Positions 46,977 to 57,022 of a stretch of 64,000 bases of DNA are shown here, piece by piece; the first letter of the stretch is position 1, and each line of letters starts with the position of its first letter. The position numbers and the translations under genes were made by a program. Origin of the DNA: Cognatishimia maritima (GTDB taxonomy: Bacteria; Pseudomonadota; Alphaproteobacteria; Rhodobacterales; Rhodobacteraceae); the NCBI RefSeq assembly GCF_900129685.1, contig NZ_FQWM01000010.1, positions 1 through 64,000 on the forward strand, read 5' to 3'. The notes beneath the pieces are model-generated. The model worked only from the letters and a program-made list of their open reading frames with translations. It was not told where the DNA came from and did not search any database.

Positions 46977-47843
46977 CTAGCTCCCTGCCCGCATTGCGCG
47001 TGCCATGTCCGCTGCTTTGGAAATGATGGCCGCATCAAGCCCCGTTTGATAGCCCAATGCGATCAGTCGTTGATCCACCGCTTCGGTCGCGACATTCCCA
47101 GCCGCCCCCGGCGCATAGGGGCAACCGCCAAGACCCCCGACAGCGGCGTCAAAGACCCGCACCCCTAGCTCCAGCGACGTCTCGATATTGTCCAAGGCAC
47201 GACCAGAGGTATCGTGATAATGCCCAGCCAATTGTGTGACAGGCACGACATCGATGACGGCCTTCAACATCGCTTGAATTCTTTCAGGTGTGCCCTGCCC
47301 AATCGTATCGCCCAATGAAATTTCATAACAGCCAAGATCAAGCAGTGCCTTCGCGACCCGCGCGACATCCAATGGGTCGGTCTTTCCATCATAGGGGCAA
47401 TCCGTCACGCAGCTGACATAGCCACGCACCGGAATGCCCTGCGCCTGTGCCGCCGCTGCCACAGGCGCAAAACGCTCCAAACTTTCGGCAATGGACGCGT
47501 TGATATTGGCCTTGGAAAACCCTTCGGAAGCCGAAGCAAAAATCGCGATTTCATCCGCTTTGGCCTCAACCGCGCGCTCAAAGCCCTTCATATTCGGTGT
47601 CAGCGCCGCATAGGAAATGCCGGATTTTCGGTTGATCCCGGCTAAAACCGCGCCAGAATCCGCCATTTGCGGCACCCATTTCGGAGAAACAAAACTCGCC
47701 ACTTCAATGCGTTTGAAGCCCGCAGCGCTGAGGCAATCCACCAATGCAATCTTATCTTCTGTTGCAATCTGCGCCTTTTCGTTTTGCAACCCGTCCCGAG
47801 GACCAACTTCGAAAATCTCAACAAATTCAGGCATTTTACGCAT
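46977..47843 (-). CDS. liuE: Hydroxymethylglutaryl-CoA lyase
   Basis: A protein of about 288 residues that cleaves HMG-CoA to acetoacetate and acetyl-CoA. Motifs: VGPRDGLQNE (about 11-20, catalytic R and D), SFVSPKWVPQMAD, GHYHDTSG (metal His) and the signature GLGGCPYAPGAAGN with its active-site Cys. Start is ATG 47843 or ATG 47834; the first has GAGG close upstream and overlaps the GST stop by 8 bases. It feeds leucine carbon to central metabolism. Confidence 0.95.
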   Translation of the reverse strand: MRKMPEFVEIFEVGPRDGLQNEKAQIATEDKIALVDCLSAAGFKRIEVASFVSPKWVPQMADSGAVLAGINRKSGISYAALTPNMKGFERAVEAKADEIAIFASASEGFSKANINASIAESLERFAPVAAAAQAQGIPVRGYVSCVTDCPYDGKTDPLDVARVAKALLDLGCYEISLGDTIGQGTPERIQAMLKAVIDVVPVTQLAGHYHDTSGRALDNIETSLELGVRVFDAAVGGLGGCPYAPGAAGNVATEAVDQRLIALGYQTGLDAAIISKAADMARAMRAGS

Positions 47844-48498
47844 AATCCTCAGGTGAATAGAACGGTTTAGAATAGAATTCCTGCGCCCCGTCTTGTGCTC
47901 TGGCACGCTGAAATGCCGGACGTGCTTGCATACGTTCAACATAGGCGCGGATGTTTGGGAAATCTGCTAGGTCCACAAAAAACGGCACCGCCGTCAAATT
48001 ATACCCCAACATCGTATCTGCCGCCGAAAAGCCACTGGCAAGTAGCCAATCCTGCTGACCCAACAATTCTTCGAGCGGGCGCAATGTCAGCTTCAGGCGG
48101 GCGACTTCCAACTTCAACACCGCGACAGAGGGCTCTGCAGGCGGTCGCAAAAAGACCATCTGCAAATTCAACGACGCAATGATGCTGGCTTGCGTTTCGG
48201 CAAAGGAAAGCCACTGCAGATAATCAACCCGCTCCGCCTCATCCTGCTTCGGAGCAAGCCCCGATAACGGTCTGGATTCGCAAAGATATTGCGTGATCGC
48301 CGCGCTTTCGAAAATGACCTTTCCGTCAACTTCCAACGCGGGCACACGCCCTGCAGGAGATATCGCCAAAAAGCCCGGATCACGCAAGGACCCATCGGTG
48401 ATCTTGTAGTGTTTCACCGCATAAGGCAGCCCCAATTCCTCAAGCAGCCAAAGCGTGCGAAACGACCGAGATGCCGCCACATGGTGAAGCGTGATCAT
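47836..48498 (-). CDS. Glutathione S-transferase-family protein in the liu operon
   Basis: A 220-residue protein with an N-terminal thioredoxin-like half (ITLHHVAASRSFRTLWLLEELGL; VPALEVDGKVIFESAAITQYL, with the glutathione-binding ES) and a helical C-terminal half (LASGFSAADTMLGYNL, the GST hydrophobic staple). The catalytic role is unknown. It is placed three bases after mccA and overlaps liuE, so it is part of the operon although it is not a known step of leucine breakdown. It may detoxify reactive enoyl-CoA intermediates; that is speculation. Confidence 0.85.
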   Translation of the reverse strand: MITLHHVAASRSFRTLWLLEELGLPYAVKHYKITDGSLRDPGFLAISPAGRVPALEVDGKVIFESAAITQYLCESRPLSGLAPKQDEAERVDYLQWLSFAETQASIIASLNLQMVFLRPPAEPSVAVLKLEVARLKLTLRPLEELLGQQDWLLASGFSAADTMLGYNLTAVPFFVDLADFPNIRAYVERMQARPAFQRARAQDGAQEFYSKPFYSPEDYA

Positions 48499-48501
48499 GG
48501 C

Positions 48502-50442
48502 CTAAGCCTCCTCATCCTCCAGCCGGATCAGCGCCGCCCCGGCTTCCACTTGCGCACCTGCCTCGGCCAGCACTTCTGCAACGGTCCCATCGCGCGCGGC
48601 CAGCAGCGAATGCTCCATCTTCATCGCTTCAAGGATCGCCAGACGATCCCCTTCCGTCACGGATTGCCCCGCTTTGACAAAAACCGCTTTCACCAGCCCC
48701 GGCATCGGGGCCTCAATAATATTGCCCGCAGCCCCACCAGCGGCGGCACGATCCAAAGGATCTACCACATTAAAGGCGACGCCATAGTTTTCAAACACGG
48801 TGACTTTACCGCCTGCAACAACAGACTGCGCGACGCGCTTGCCCCCCATGCGCCAGCCGGTTGGCGTGCGTTGGGCGACAACTTCTTTATCATCCACCTC
48901 CACCGCGACTTGATCCTCAGAGAGGACTTTGATCTTGGTCGTGATATCTTCCTCTCCTTGACGTAAATAGACCCGATGGCGCAATGGGCGCCACAGAACA
49001 AACCCCGGTGCATCGGCAGGCTTGTCCAACACGCCTGACACGGCCAAAGCCGCTTGGGCTGTGATCTCTGCTGAGACCGCCTCCATCGCGGTCAGCGCAT
49101 TAATATCCCGCGCAATCAGACCGGTGTCGACTTCACCCTTGGCAAAACCGTCGTGGGCACAAAGCGCGCCGAGGAAGGCAAGGTTGGTGACGGTGCCCGC
49201 CACTTCGCATCCCGCCAACGCCTGCCGCATCTTGGAGAGCGCCGCCGCACGGGACGGCCCATGCACGATCACCTTGGCAATCATCGGGTCATAAAAAGGG
49301 CTGATCGTGTCCCCGCTGCGCACACCGCTGTCAGCGCGGCAACCTTCCGGGAAGGCGAGATGACTGAGTGTGCCGGTTGCAGGCAGAAAGCCCTTTGGCA
49401 CATCTTCTGCGTAAAGCCGCGCCTCAAAGGCCCAACCGTTGATCGTCAGGTCCTCTTGCGCCACAGGGATCGGCTCCCCAGAGGCCACGCGCAGCTGCCA
49501 TTCCACCAGATCGACACCGGTGATCAACTCCGTCACGGGGTGTTCCACCTGCAGGCGGGTGTTCATCTCCATAAACCAAAAGCCATCCGTGCGCAGGCCT
49601 TCGGAGCCATCAACAATGAACTCCACCGTCCCTGCGCCTTTGTAACCGATGGCTTCTGCCGCGCGCACGGCGGCCTGCCCCATCGCTTCGCGCACATCCA
49701 ACGGCATGTCCGGCGCGGGGGCTTCTTCGATGACCTTTTGGTGACGTCGCTGCAAGGAACAATCGCGTTCAAACAGGTGCACTGCCGTCTGGCCATCGCC
49801 AAAAACCTGCACTTCGATGTGACGCGGTTGCTGGATGTATTTCTCGATCAAGACGTCCGGGTTACCAAAGGCCGTCGTCGCCTCGTTCTGCGCAGATTGC
49901 AACGCGTCAGAGAAATCCGCAGCGCGCTCAACCAAACGCATGCCTTTACCACCACCGCCAGCAACGGCCTTGATTAAGACCGGATACCCAATCTCATCCG
50001 CCTGCGCCTGCAAATAGCCGGCGTCCTGATTGGCGCCGTGATAGCCCGGCACAACCGGCACGCCTGCTTCGTGCATCAGAGCCTTGGCCGCATCTTTTAA
50101 GCCCATGGCGCGAATGGCCTTGGCGGAAGGACCAATAAAAGTCAGGCCCGCTGCCTCGACCGCATCGACAAAATCGGGGTTTTCAGACAGAAACCCATAG
50201 CCCGGATGAATCCCCTGCGCGCCCGTGCCCAACGCCGCCTGAATGATCACATCACCCTTAAGATAGCTCTCCGCTGGGGCAGAGCTGCCGATATGCACGG
50301 CTTCATCGGCCATCGCGACGTGTTTCGCCCCCGCATCAGCATCCGAATATACCGCAACAGTTTTCACGCCCAAATTTCGCGCGGTTTCCATCACGCGGCA
50401 GGCGATTTCACCACGGTTGGCGATCAAAATCTTGTCAAACAT
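48502..50442 (-). CDS. liuD: Methylcrotonyl-CoA carboxylase, biotin-carboxylase/carrier subunit
   Basis: A 646-residue alpha subunit. Biotin carboxylase N domain (FDKILIANRGEIACRV, 2-17), ATP-grasp loop (KAVAGGGGKGMRLV, about 158-171), catalytic region EMNTRLQVEHPVTE, and a C-terminal biotinyl domain with EAMKMEH, whose Lys receives biotin (from BirA at 27504-28256). The liu neighbours, especially the beta subunit upstream, indicate methylcrotonyl-CoA rather than propionyl- or acetyl-CoA as substrate. Two hairpins separate it from liuB. Confidence 0.92.
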   Translation of the reverse strand: MFDKILIANRGEIACRVMETARNLGVKTVAVYSDADAGAKHVAMADEAVHIGSSAPAESYLKGDVIIQAALGTGAQGIHPGYGFLSENPDFVDAVEAAGLTFIGPSAKAIRAMGLKDAAKALMHEAGVPVVPGYHGANQDAGYLQAQADEIGYPVLIKAVAGGGGKGMRLVERAADFSDALQSAQNEATTAFGNPDVLIEKYIQQPRHIEVQVFGDGQTAVHLFERDCSLQRRHQKVIEEAPAPDMPLDVREAMGQAAVRAAEAIGYKGAGTVEFIVDGSEGLRTDGFWFMEMNTRLQVEHPVTELITGVDLVEWQLRVASGEPIPVAQEDLTINGWAFEARLYAEDVPKGFLPATGTLSHLAFPEGCRADSGVRSGDTISPFYDPMIAKVIVHGPSRAAALSKMRQALAGCEVAGTVTNLAFLGALCAHDGFAKGEVDTGLIARDINALTAMEAVSAEITAQAALAVSGVLDKPADAPGFVLWRPLRHRVYLRQGEEDITTKIKVLSEDQVAVEVDDKEVVAQRTPTGWRMGGKRVAQSVVAGGKVTVFENYGVAFNVVDPLDRAAAGGAAGNIIEAPMPGLVKAVFVKAGQSVTEGDRLAILEAMKMEHSLLAARDGTVAEVLAEAGAQVEAGAALIRLEDEEA

Positions 50443-50506
50443 CGGCGTCTCCTCAGGTCCATTTCAGGCTCTCTGAATTTCATCTTTCCATAAATACTCC
50501 GGGGGT

Positions 50507-50552
50507 CTGGGGGCTGGCCCCCAGCTTGGCTGCGTCTGGGGGCAAACCCCCA
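50507..50552 (-). other. Twin G/C hairpins between liuB and liuD
   Basis: CTGGGGGC-TG-GCCCCCAG (50507-50524) and TGGGGG-CAAA-CCCCCA (50537-50552) are perfect stems in the 116-base gap between the two carboxylase genes. No T-run follows, and liuD continues in the same direction, so they may set the beta:alpha ratio or stabilise the liuB end. Similar G/C-rich hairpins are frequent between Roseobacter genes. Confidence 0.6.
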
Positions 50553-50558
50553 AACGGC

Positions 50559-52163
50559 TTACATCCGGAACACACCAAATTTCGTCGGTTTGATCGGTGC
50601 ACAGAGTGCCGCGCTCAGCGACAGCGCCAGAACATCGCGGGTCTTGCGTGGGTCGATAATGCCGTCGTCCCAAAGCCGGGCCGAGGCATAAAGCGGGTGG
50701 CTTTGACGTTCAAACATGTCAATTGTCGGTTGCTTAAAGGCCGCTTCCTCATCCGCGGACCAACTGCCGCCCTGCCGCTCAATCGCGTCGCGTTTGACTG
50801 TCGCCAGAACACCCGCGGCTTGTTCGCCGCCCATCACCGAGATCCGCGAATTCGGCCAGGTCCACAGGAACCGAGGCGAATAGGCGCGCCCCGACATGCC
50901 GTAGTTGCCTGCGCCAAAAGAACCGCCGACCAACATGGTGATCTTGGGCACATTGGTGCTGGCTACAGCGGTCACCATCTTTGCACCATGACGCGCAATG
51001 CCCTCACTTTCGTATTTGCGGCCAACCATAAAGCCCGTGATATTCTGCAGGAAAACCAAGGGGATATTGCGTTGCGAACAAAGTTCCACAAAATGCGCGC
51101 CTTTGACCGCTGCTTCGCTAAACAGCACGCCATTGTTGGCGACGATCCCAACCGGACAGCCTTTGACATGGGCAAAGCCGGTCACCAAAGTCTCGCCAAA
51201 GCGCGGTTTGAATTCATCAAACCGGCTACCATCCACGACCCGCGCGATGACTTCGCGGATGTCATAAGGCGTGCGCAAATCAGCAGGCACCACACCAAAG
51301 ATTTCAGCCGGGTCATAAGCAGGGTCTTCGGGGCTTTGCCAATTGACGGTCGTGGGCTTCGCACGATTGAGGTGGCTAACAGCCCGTCGCGCCAAAGCCA
51401 GCGCATGGGCGTCATCTTCGGCCAGATAATCCGCCACACCTGATAGCCGTGTATGGACGTCGCCACCGCCAAGGTCCTCGGCAGAGACAACCTCACCTGT
51501 CGCCTCTTTCACCAACGGCGGACCGGCCAAAAAGATTGTGCCCTGTTCTTTGACAATGATGGTCACGTCAGACATCGCGGGCACGTAAGCACCGCCCGCC
51601 GTACAAGACCCCATCACAACTGCAATCTGCGGAATACCCTTCGCGCTCATCCGGGCCTGATTGTAGAAAATCCGGCCAAAATGGTCGCGGTCGGGGAAAA
51701 CCTCGTCCTGATTGGGGAGGTTCGCCCCGCCACTGTCCACCAAGTATATGCAGGGGAGGTTGCATTCCTCGGCGATCTCCTGCGCGCGCAGGTGTTTCTT
51801 GACGGTCATCGGATAATAGGTGCCGCCCTTCACGGTGGCATCGTTGCAGACCACCATGACTTCTTGGCCATGCACCCGGCCAATCCCGGCCACGACACCC
51901 GCACAGGGCGCCGCGCCATCATACATGCCATGGGCCGCTGTCGCACCGACCTCTAGGAAAGGCGAACCGGCATCAAGCAGGTTTGCCACCCGTTCGCGTG
52001 GCAGCATTTTGCCCCGGCTAATGTGACGCTCTCGCGACCGCTCTCCGCCGCCCAAGGCAGCAGCTTGCGCGACCTCAGAAACGACGTTCAGCGCTTCCAT
52101 ATGGCCCGCAACATTGGCCTTGAACGCTTCGGATGATGGCATCGCACTTGAATTCAACTTCAC
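50559..52163 (-). CDS. liuB: Methylcrotonyl-CoA carboxylase, carboxyltransferase subunit
   Basis: A 534-residue beta subunit with two crotonase-like halves. It shows [31 protein letters not shown] (about 135-165; substrate loop positions), [17 protein letters not shown] (oxyanion loop of the N half) and [20 protein letters not shown] (C half). These phrases are typical of methylcrotonyl-CoA rather than propionyl-CoA carboxylase. It lies 34 bases after liuA and precedes liuD across the twin hairpins. Confidence 0.94.
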   Translation of the reverse strand: MKLNSSAMPSSEAFKANVAGHMEALNVVSEVAQAAALGGGERSRERHISRGKMLPRERVANLLDAGSPFLEVGATAAHGMYDGAAPCAGVVAGIGRVHGQEVMVVCNDATVKGGTYYPMTVKKHLRAQEIAEECNLPCIYLVDSGGANLPNQDEVFPDRDHFGRIFYNQARMSAKGIPQIAVVMGSCTAGGAYVPAMSDVTIIVKEQGTIFLAGPPLVKEATGEVVSAEDLGGGDVHTRLSGVADYLAEDDAHALALARRAVSHLNRAKPTTVNWQSPEDPAYDPAEIFGVVPADLRTPYDIREVIARVVDGSRFDEFKPRFGETLVTGFAHVKGCPVGIVANNGVLFSEAAVKGAHFVELCSQRNIPLVFLQNITGFMVGRKYESEGIARHGAKMVTAVASTNVPKITMLVGGSFGAGNYGMSGRAYSPRFLWTWPNSRISVMGGEQAAGVLATVKRDAIERQGGSWSADEEAAFKQPTIDMFERQSHPLYASARLWDDGIIDPRKTRDVLALSLSAALCAPIKPTKFGVFRM

Positions 52164-52197
52164 GGCGTAACCTCCTGAAAATTCATTTCTTTGGCGT

Positions 52198-53361
52198 TTA
52201 CGCCATCTTCCCCATCAATTCGCGACCGATCAGCATCCGGCGGATTTCGCTGGTGCCTGCGCCGATCTCCATCAGTTTGGCATCCCGGAAAATTCGGCTG
52301 ACTGGGGTTTCATTCATAAAGCCCATGCCGCCCATGGCCTGCACCGCCTGGTGGGCGACAACCATGGCTTCTTCCGAGGCATAAAGCACACAGGCCGCAG
52401 CATCTTGACGCGTCACTTGACCCCGATCGCAGGCCTTTGCGACCTCATAGGTATAGGCACGGGCTGAGTTCATCTTGGTGTACATATCGGCGATTTTAGC
52501 CTGCATCAGTTGGAAGTCCCCGATAGGGCGACCAAACTGCTTACGCTCTGCCAGATAGGGCATGACCTCATCCAGACACGCCGCCATGATGCCGGTGCCG
52601 ATGCCAGACAGAACCACCCGTTCATAGTCCAGACCGGACATCAGAACACGCACGCCGCGCCCCTCTTCGCCCAGAATGTTTTCAAACGGGACTTCGACGT
52701 CTTCAAAGATCAGTTCAGCGGTGTTTGACCCGCGCATCCCCAGTTTGTCGAAATGCTTGGAGGTCGAAAAACCGGTCATGTCTTTTTCGATGAGAAAGGC
52801 CGTGATGCCCTTGGACCCTGCCTCTGGATCGGTTTTCGCATAAACAACCAAAGTGTCCGCATCGGGGCCATTGGTGATCCAGAACTTGTTGCCGTTCAGC
52901 ACATAGCGGTCGTTCTTCTTTTCGGCCCGCAACTGCATCGAGACCACGTCAGATCCGGCCCCGGTTTCCGACATCGCCAGTGCGCCGACATGTTCACCAG
53001 ACACAAGTTTGGGCAGGTATTTCGCCTTTTGTTCGGCATTGCCGTTTAATTTGATCTGGTTCACGCAAAGGTTCGAATGCGCGCCGTAAGACAACGATAC
53101 AGAGGCCGAAGCCCGCGCGAGTTCCTCGGTCACAATCACATGCGCCAGATAACCCATGCCTGCACCGCCGAATTCTTCGGGCACGGTCACACCCAAAAGC
53201 CCCAGCTCGCCCATTTCGGTCCAAAGTTCCGCTGGGAATTCATTTTTCGCGTCAACCTCTTGCGCGATTGGGCGCACGCGGTCTTGGGCCCAGCGATGCA
53301 CCATCTCGCGCAGCGCGTTGACCTCTTCGCCAAGATCGAAATTCAGTGTGTGCATAAACAT
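52198..53361 (-). CDS. liuA: Isovaleryl-CoA dehydrogenase
   Basis: A 387-residue FAD acyl-CoA dehydrogenase. The catalytic base should be the Glu of [10 protein letters not shown] (about 240-249), the helix position typical of isovaleryl-CoA dehydrogenase rather than the usual C-terminal site. Other phrases: [48 protein letters not shown] and the C-terminal [27 protein letters not shown] chose ATG 53361 ([10 protein letters not shown]), preceded by CGGGG. It is the first gene of the operon; a palindromic operator lies just upstream. Confidence 0.93.
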   Translation of the reverse strand: MFMHTLNFDLGEEVNALREMVHRWAQDRVRPIAQEVDAKNEFPAELWTEMGELGLLGVTVPEEFGGAGMGYLAHVIVTEELARASASVSLSYGAHSNLCVNQIKLNGNAEQKAKYLPKLVSGEHVGALAMSETGAGSDVVSMQLRAEKKNDRYVLNGNKFWITNGPDADTLVVYAKTDPEAGSKGITAFLIEKDMTGFSTSKHFDKLGMRGSNTAELIFEDVEVPFENILGEEGRGVRVLMSGLDYERVVLSGIGTGIMAACLDEVMPYLAERKQFGRPIGDFQLMQAKIADMYTKMNSARAYTYEVAKACDRGQVTRQDAAACVLYASEEAMVVAHQAVQAMGGMGFMNETPVSRIFRDAKLMEIGAGTSEIRRMLIGRELMGKMA

Positions 53362-53376
53362 GGGCAACCCCGTTAT

Positions 53377-53390
53377 TGAACGTTTGTTCA
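53377..53390 (-). promoter_or_regulatory. Candidate operator of the liu operon
   Basis: TGAAC-GTTT-GTTCA is a perfect 5-bp inverted repeat with a 4-base centre, 16 bases before the liuA start. It resembles the (G/C)AAAC-N-GTTT(G/C)-type sites of PsrA/TetR acyl-CoA regulators. No regulator gene is adjacent, so it would act from elsewhere. Confidence 0.5.
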
Positions 53391-53538
53391 TTTTATACGA
53401 GACGAGAGCCCGCCCGCGCAAGTCCGAGCGGCGATTGCGACGCGACGTTCTTTGCAAACGACAACAGGCCGAGACGTCACGTCACGCCGGCCTACTGCTG
53501 AGAGAGTCGACTGGAATGCGCTTAGAAACCTTCGTGCG

Positions 53539-54732
53539 TCACGAAGCCTGATACACCGCGCTGACTTCGGCTTTGATGATCCGCGCGATCAGGGCGCAGC
53601 CGTCAACCGAGAAGGTCAGCGGGATGCGCATATCGATCACGCCTTTCAAGACGCGGTCACTTTTTGGCATCGGTTCTGACGGGGCATAGCGCCAGCTGTC
53701 ATAGCGCGAGGTGAAGGCGACAGGTTCTTTGCCGCCGAACCATTTGAGTTCGACACCGCGTTTGGCGCAGCGGGCAATGACCTCGTGAATTTTGGCTTCT
53801 TCCCAGTCCAGCAGCAGAAATTGGATCGACGATCCAACGTAGGTCTCTTCTTCTGGCCGCGCGATCCGCGTCAGTCCGGGCGTGTCGGCAAGCCCAGTGT
53901 CCACCGTGTCATACCGCGCGTTCCACGCAGCGCATTGGGCAGCAAGATTACGCAACTGTGGGCGCAGAATGGCGGCACGCAGATGATCCATACGGCCCGA
54001 AACATTGGGCGTCAGGTATTTGATCTCTTCAAAATAGGAAGGATCAGGTGCTGCCAAATGGCGCCCATAGAGCATATAAGAACCGGACAGAATGGTCGCC
54101 TTGGCCATCAACTCCGGGTCGTTGGACACAAGGAACCCACCTTCACCCGAATTCACGTGTTTATAGGTCTGCGTCGAATAGCAGGCCATATCGCCCCACA
54201 GACCTGACGCGACGCCGCGCCAACTGGCCCCCATGGTGTGGGCGCAATCCTCGATCACGCGGATATTGTTGGCGCGGCAGATCTCCATCAAACGATCCAT
54301 GTCACAGAGGTGCCCGCGCATATGCGACAGCATCAAGACCTCAGCCTGATCGGCTTTGGCTTCCAGATCGTCCAAATCTATGACCAATTGTTCAGTGACG
54401 CCTACAAACACCGGCACGGCCCCGACCGAGGCGATCGCGCCGGGCACCGGGGCCAATGTAAAGGCATTGGTCAAAACGCGCGCGCCCGGTGCCACGCCCA
54501 TGGCGCGCAGGGCTGCCCCCATCGCGTAGCCGCCAGAGGCGACCGCGAGGCAGTATTTCACACCAAGCTGATCCGCGAATTCCTTTTCAAGCAAAGCGGT
54601 TTCGCCCGCCTCGCCCGCTGCCACATTATAACGATGCAACCGGCCCGAACGCATGACCTTCAGCGCGGCTTCGATGCCCTCTTCTGGGATCGGCTCCTGC
54701 TGGGTGAAACTGCCGGTGAATACTTCTGTCAT
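53539..54732 (-). CDS. DegT/DnrJ/EryC1/StrS-family aminotransferase
   Basis: A 397-residue PLP enzyme that transaminates sugar-nucleotide keto-sugars or related aldehydes. The PLP lysine is in STQTYKHVNSGEGGF, the DCAHTMGA segment carries the PLP-binding Asp, and GRLHRYNV near the N terminus (about 30-37) is the usual substrate helix. No sugar-nucleotide genes are adjacent, so the substrate is unknown. ATG 54732 is chosen because the family start is MTEVFTGS-like; the open frame extends further upstream only by chance. Confidence 0.88.
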   Translation of the reverse strand: MTEVFTGSFTQQEPIPEEGIEAALKVMRSGRLHRYNVAAGEAGETALLEKEFADQLGVKYCLAVASGGYAMGAALRAMGVAPGARVLTNAFTLAPVPGAIASVGAVPVFVGVTEQLVIDLDDLEAKADQAEVLMLSHMRGHLCDMDRLMEICRANNIRVIEDCAHTMGASWRGVASGLWGDMACYSTQTYKHVNSGEGGFLVSNDPELMAKATILSGSYMLYGRHLAAPDPSYFEEIKYLTPNVSGRMDHLRAAILRPQLRNLAAQCAAWNARYDTVDTGLADTPGLTRIARPEEETYVGSSIQFLLLDWEEAKIHEVIARCAKRGVELKWFGGKEPVAFTSRYDSWRYAPSEPMPKSDRVLKGVIDMRIPLTFSVDGCALIARIIKAEVSAVYQAS

Positions 54733-54821
54733 TGTGTCACTCTGCGGGTTGGGGTGATGGGCGTCAATGTGCGCATCTCCCATTCTAGAATTCGAAATCC
54801 AGTCTTTTGAATGTCCAGACG

Positions 54822-55496
54822 TTAGATGGACATAGGGCCAAGCAATGCCTGAACCACTTTCGGCAGGGCGGCATAGTCCTCTAACAGGGCCTCTGGCTCC
54901 AATGCAGCCATATCTTCTCCGCTGGGGCCAAAGGTGACCAAAACCGACGGAACGCCCGCCGCGCGCGCCGTGTTGCGGTCGGTGTCGCTGTCGCCCACCA
55001 AAAGACATTGGCGCGGATCACAACGAAGCCGCCGAACAGTTTCAACCAAAGGGGCCGGGTCAGGCTTGCGCACAGGCAGCGTGTCTGCACCGACCAAGGC
55101 CCCAAACGCCTCCAGAACATCAAGTTCGGTCAGCAATTGCCGCGCCAGTCCTTCGGGCTTGTTGGTACAAACGCCAACAGCGAAACCCAGCGTTTTCAGT
55201 TGTTCGACAGCCTCCATCGCACCGGGGTAAAGCGTGGTGTGTTCCGCGATGGCCTCGCCATAAGCCGCGAGTAGCACCGGATAATAGCGATCAACCGTAT
55301 CGACATCATAGGCCCCGACACGTTTGAGACCCGCCGTCAGCATGAAGCGCCCGCCACGCAGGGCCACGCCTGCATCATCCCCATGCTGCAAGACGTCACC
55401 ATGTCCCATCTCACGAAAACAATGGTTGGCCGCGGCCAGCAAATCGCCGGAGGTATCCGCCAAAGTTCCATCCAGATCAAAAATTACCGATTTCAT
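54822..55496 (-). CDS. gph: HAD-family hydrolase, phosphoglycolate phosphatase-like
   Basis: A 224-residue HAD phosphatase. Motif I is FDLDGTLADT (6-15), motif II is in VGVCTNKPEG, the motif III Lys is in VRKPDPAP and motif IV is VGDSDTDRNTA. The cap (about 18-80) is the small helical type of phosphoglycolate phosphatases, which salvage 2-phosphoglycolate from DNA repair or photorespiration-like reactions. It is divergent from glmU, with a 164-base gap holding both promoters. The gph name is a family-level call. Confidence 0.85.
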   Translation of the reverse strand: MKSVIFDLDGTLADTSGDLLAAANHCFREMGHGDVLQHGDDAGVALRGGRFMLTAGLKRVGAYDVDTVDRYYPVLLAAYGEAIAEHTTLYPGAMEAVEQLKTLGFAVGVCTNKPEGLARQLLTELDVLEAFGALVGADTLPVRKPDPAPLVETVRRLRCDPRQCLLVGDSDTDRNTARAAGVPSVLVTFGPSGEDMAALEPEALLEDYAALPKVVQALLGPMSI

Positions 55497-55660
55497 CCTG
55501 CCCGCTTTCTGACGCCCTCAGGCCGTTGCAATCAGGGCGAAAACCCGCCCATACCCTGCAATGGCTGTTACAACTCGCAACCTTCTTTGATAGCGCAATC
55601 CCTTGCGCCCTTCTGCCAACCGGATAAAACGAGCGCAGACCAATTACAAAGAGAAAACAT

Positions 55661-57022
55661 ATGAGCATCGCCCTCGTCATCCTTGCCGCAGGCAAAGGCA
55701 CCCGGATGAACTCTGACCTGCCGAAGGTTTTGCACGAAATTGCGGGGGCGCCAATGCTGGTGCATGCCATGCGGACGGGCGCGTCATTGATGCCAGAGCG
55801 CACGGTGGTTGTGGCGGGCCATGGGTTTGACGACGTGAAAGCCGCAGCCGAAGCCTATGATCCAGAGGCAAAAGTTGTTTTGCAGGCCGAACAAAAGGGC
55901 ACCGGCCACGCGGTGATGGTGGCAAAAGACGCATTGGCGGGCTTTGAGGGCGACGTCATCGTGCTTTATGGTGATACGCCTTTCATTCAGCCCGATACGC
56001 TGGAAAACATGTGTGCTGCGCGCAAGGATCACGCGGTGGTTGTGCTGGGGTTTGAGGCAGAGACATCGGAAAAATACGGCCGTTTGGTTATGGAGGGCGA
56101 CGCCCTGAAGGCTATCGTCGAATACGCCGATGCCAGCGAAGCGGTGCGCGAGATCAGTTTTTGCAACAGCGGAGTGATGCTGGCCGACAGTCGAGTTTTG
56201 TTTGACCTGCTGGATGCCACATCCAACGACAATGCCTCGGGCGAATACTACCTGACCGACGTGGTGAAAGCTGCGAATGACGCTGGCATGACCGCAACCG
56301 CTGTGTCCTGCGACGCAAGTGAAACCATGGGCGTGAATTCCCGCGCACATTTGGCCGAGGCCGAGGCCGCCTTTCAGGCACGTGCCCGCGCGGCACTGAT
56401 GGAAGATGGGGTCACTTTGGTTGATCCCTCCACCACCTGGCTCAGCCTTGATACGGTGATTGGCCGCGACACGGTGATTGAGCCGCATGTATTTTTTGGC
56501 CCGGAAGTGACCGTGGAAAGCGGCGCGCGCATCCGTGCTTTTAGCCACCTTGAAGGGGCGCATGTCTCTCGCGGTGGCATCATCGGCCCCTACGCACGAC
56601 TGCGTCCGGGCACGGAACTGGCCGAAGACGTCAAGATCGGCAACTTTGTCGAAACCAAAAACGCCATCATCGACGAAGGCGCGAAGGTCAATCACCTCTC
56701 TTACGTGGGCGACGCCCATGTTGGCGAAAAGGCAAACATCGGTGCGGGCACCATCACCTGCAACTACGATGGCGTGATGAAACACAAGACCACAATTGGC
56801 AAAAACGCCTTTATCGGGTCAAACACCATGCTGGTCGCTCCAGTCACCGTAGGCGATGACGCGATGACCGCAAGCGGTTCTGTCATCACGAAGCCGGTCG
56901 AGGATGGCGCATTGGCGCTGGCACGGGCTGAACAGGTCAACAAACCCAACATGGCGCGCAAACTTTTTGAGATGCTGCGCGCCAAAAAGGATAAGAAACA
57001 AAAAGATAAGGGGCAATCCTAA
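55661..57022 (+). CDS. glmU: Bifunctional UDP-N-acetylglucosamine pyrophosphorylase / glucosamine-1-P acetyltransferase
   Basis: A 453-residue enzyme making UDP-GlcNAc for peptidoglycan and LPS. The nucleotidyltransferase domain begins with LAAGKGTRMNSDLPKVLH (7-24, key G-x-G-T-R and K). The C-terminal left-handed beta-helix has repeated hexapeptides (IGNFVETKNA; GAGTITCNYDG), including the acetyl-CoA site. It ends at the base where glmS begins (TAATG), so the pathway pair is coupled. Confidence 0.97.
   Translation: MSIALVILAAGKGTRMNSDLPKVLHEIAGAPMLVHAMRTGASLMPERTVVVAGHGFDDVKAAAEAYDPEAKVVLQAEQKGTGHAVMVAKDALAGFEGDVIVLYGDTPFIQPDTLENMCAARKDHAVVVLGFEAETSEKYGRLVMEGDALKAIVEYADASEAVREISFCNSGVMLADSRVLFDLLDATSNDNASGEYYLTDVVKAANDAGMTATAVSCDASETMGVNSRAHLAEAEAAFQARARAALMEDGVTLVDPSTTWLSLDTVIGRDTVIEPHVFFGPEVTVESGARIRAFSHLEGAHVSRGGIIGPYARLRPGTELAEDVKIGNFVETKNAIIDEGAKVNHLSYVGDAHVGEKANIGAGTITCNYDGVMKHKTTIGKNAFIGSNTMLVAPVTVGDDAMTASGSVITKPVEDGALALARAEQVNKPNMARKLFEMLRAKKDKKQKDKGQS

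Noticed and set aside
53463-53495. Terminator of the DegT aminotransferase gene
   Set aside because: A 6-bp AGGCCG/CGGCCT stem with a 16-base centre is present, but the loop is long and no T-run follows, so it was not listed as a terminator.
56900-57022. glmS ribozyme
   Set aside because: glmS overlaps glmU by one base, leaving no leader, and this ribozyme is essentially limited to Gram-positive bacteria.
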